Shown piece after piece: positions 63,930 to 64,000 of a stretch of 64,000 bases of DNA (the first letter of the stretch is position 1; every line of letters begins with the position of its first letter). Position numbers and translations under genes: made by a program. The notes below the pieces were generated by a model. The model saw only the letters and a list, made by a program, of their open reading frames with translations, made no database searches and was not told the origin of the DNA. The stretch is from Synchiropus splendidus (Eukaryota; Chordata; Actinopteri; Syngnathiformes; Callionymidae): positions 8,323,501-8,387,500 of the forward strand of contig NC_071340.1 of assembly GCF_027744825.2 (NCBI RefSeq), read 5' to 3'.

Positions 63930-64000
63930 GGCGTCAATCCCAGCTCCCCCGGGTGAGAGCCAGGGCGCGCGGTGTGCACGGCATTGTCAGGCAACCACCC
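63930..64000 (-). repeat. edge of another teleost dispersed repeat copy
   Basis: CTGGCGTCAATCCCAGCT and GGGTGAGAGCCAGGGCGC match, in reverse orientation, the repeat family found at 22025-22215 and 38000-38190. The copy runs off the right edge. Confidence 0.45.

Overview
The window is vertebrate nuclear DNA, almost certainly from a teleost fish. Its genes are split into short exons with GT/AG introns. It carries fish-type dispersed repeats: Rex3/RTE-like LINE remnants, hAT-, Tc1- and piggyBac-like miniature elements, and a common teleost dispersed repeat. The proteins are vertebrate family members at near-human length. I cannot name the species, and I see no operons, CRISPR arrays, tRNA or rRNA genes.

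Layout from left to right. (1) About 1-28,480, minus strand: the 5' part of a death-associated protein kinase gene, most like DAPK1. Six coding exons give residues 1 to about 210 of the kinase domain. The start codon is at 27,604, the first intron is about 18.7 kb, and the rest of the gene lies beyond the left edge. (2) About 28,480-31,560: intergenic, nothing coding seen. (3) 31,828-43,747, minus strand, with a probable untranslated first exon near 51,780-51,960: a complete P4-ATPase (phospholipid flippase) gene of the ATP8B class. It has 27 coding exons summing to 3,633 nt (1,210 residues), with every intron phase consistent. (4) 52,700-55,997, plus strand: a complete gene for the mitochondrial ATP synthase alpha subunit (ATP5F1A/ATP5A1), 11 coding exons, 551 residues, with a poly(A) signal. 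It is head-to-head with the flippase gene. (5) About 56,130-58,230: intergenic. (6) 58,651-63,691, minus strand: a lipid phosphate phosphatase, most like PLPP1. The last five coding exons are present and the first is beyond the right edge.

The four genes do not form a pathway. The flippase and the lipid phosphatase both act on membrane lipids, DAPK1 is a calmodulin-regulated kinase in death and autophagy signalling, and ATP5F1A is a housekeeping respiratory gene. From memory, homologues of DAPK1, ATP5F1A and PLPP1 all lie on the chicken Z chromosome (human 9q, 18q and 5q), so the block looks like an old conserved linkage group. The introns hold most of the unusual structure: three Rex3-like LINE remnants, a second LINE family with broken reverse transcriptase, several short inverted-repeat elements and a few hairpins. 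I found no convincing new biological system. The best leads are a three-fold repeated tail on the flippase, a 27-nt exon in the kinase, and several uncatalogued-looking miniature inverted-repeat elements.
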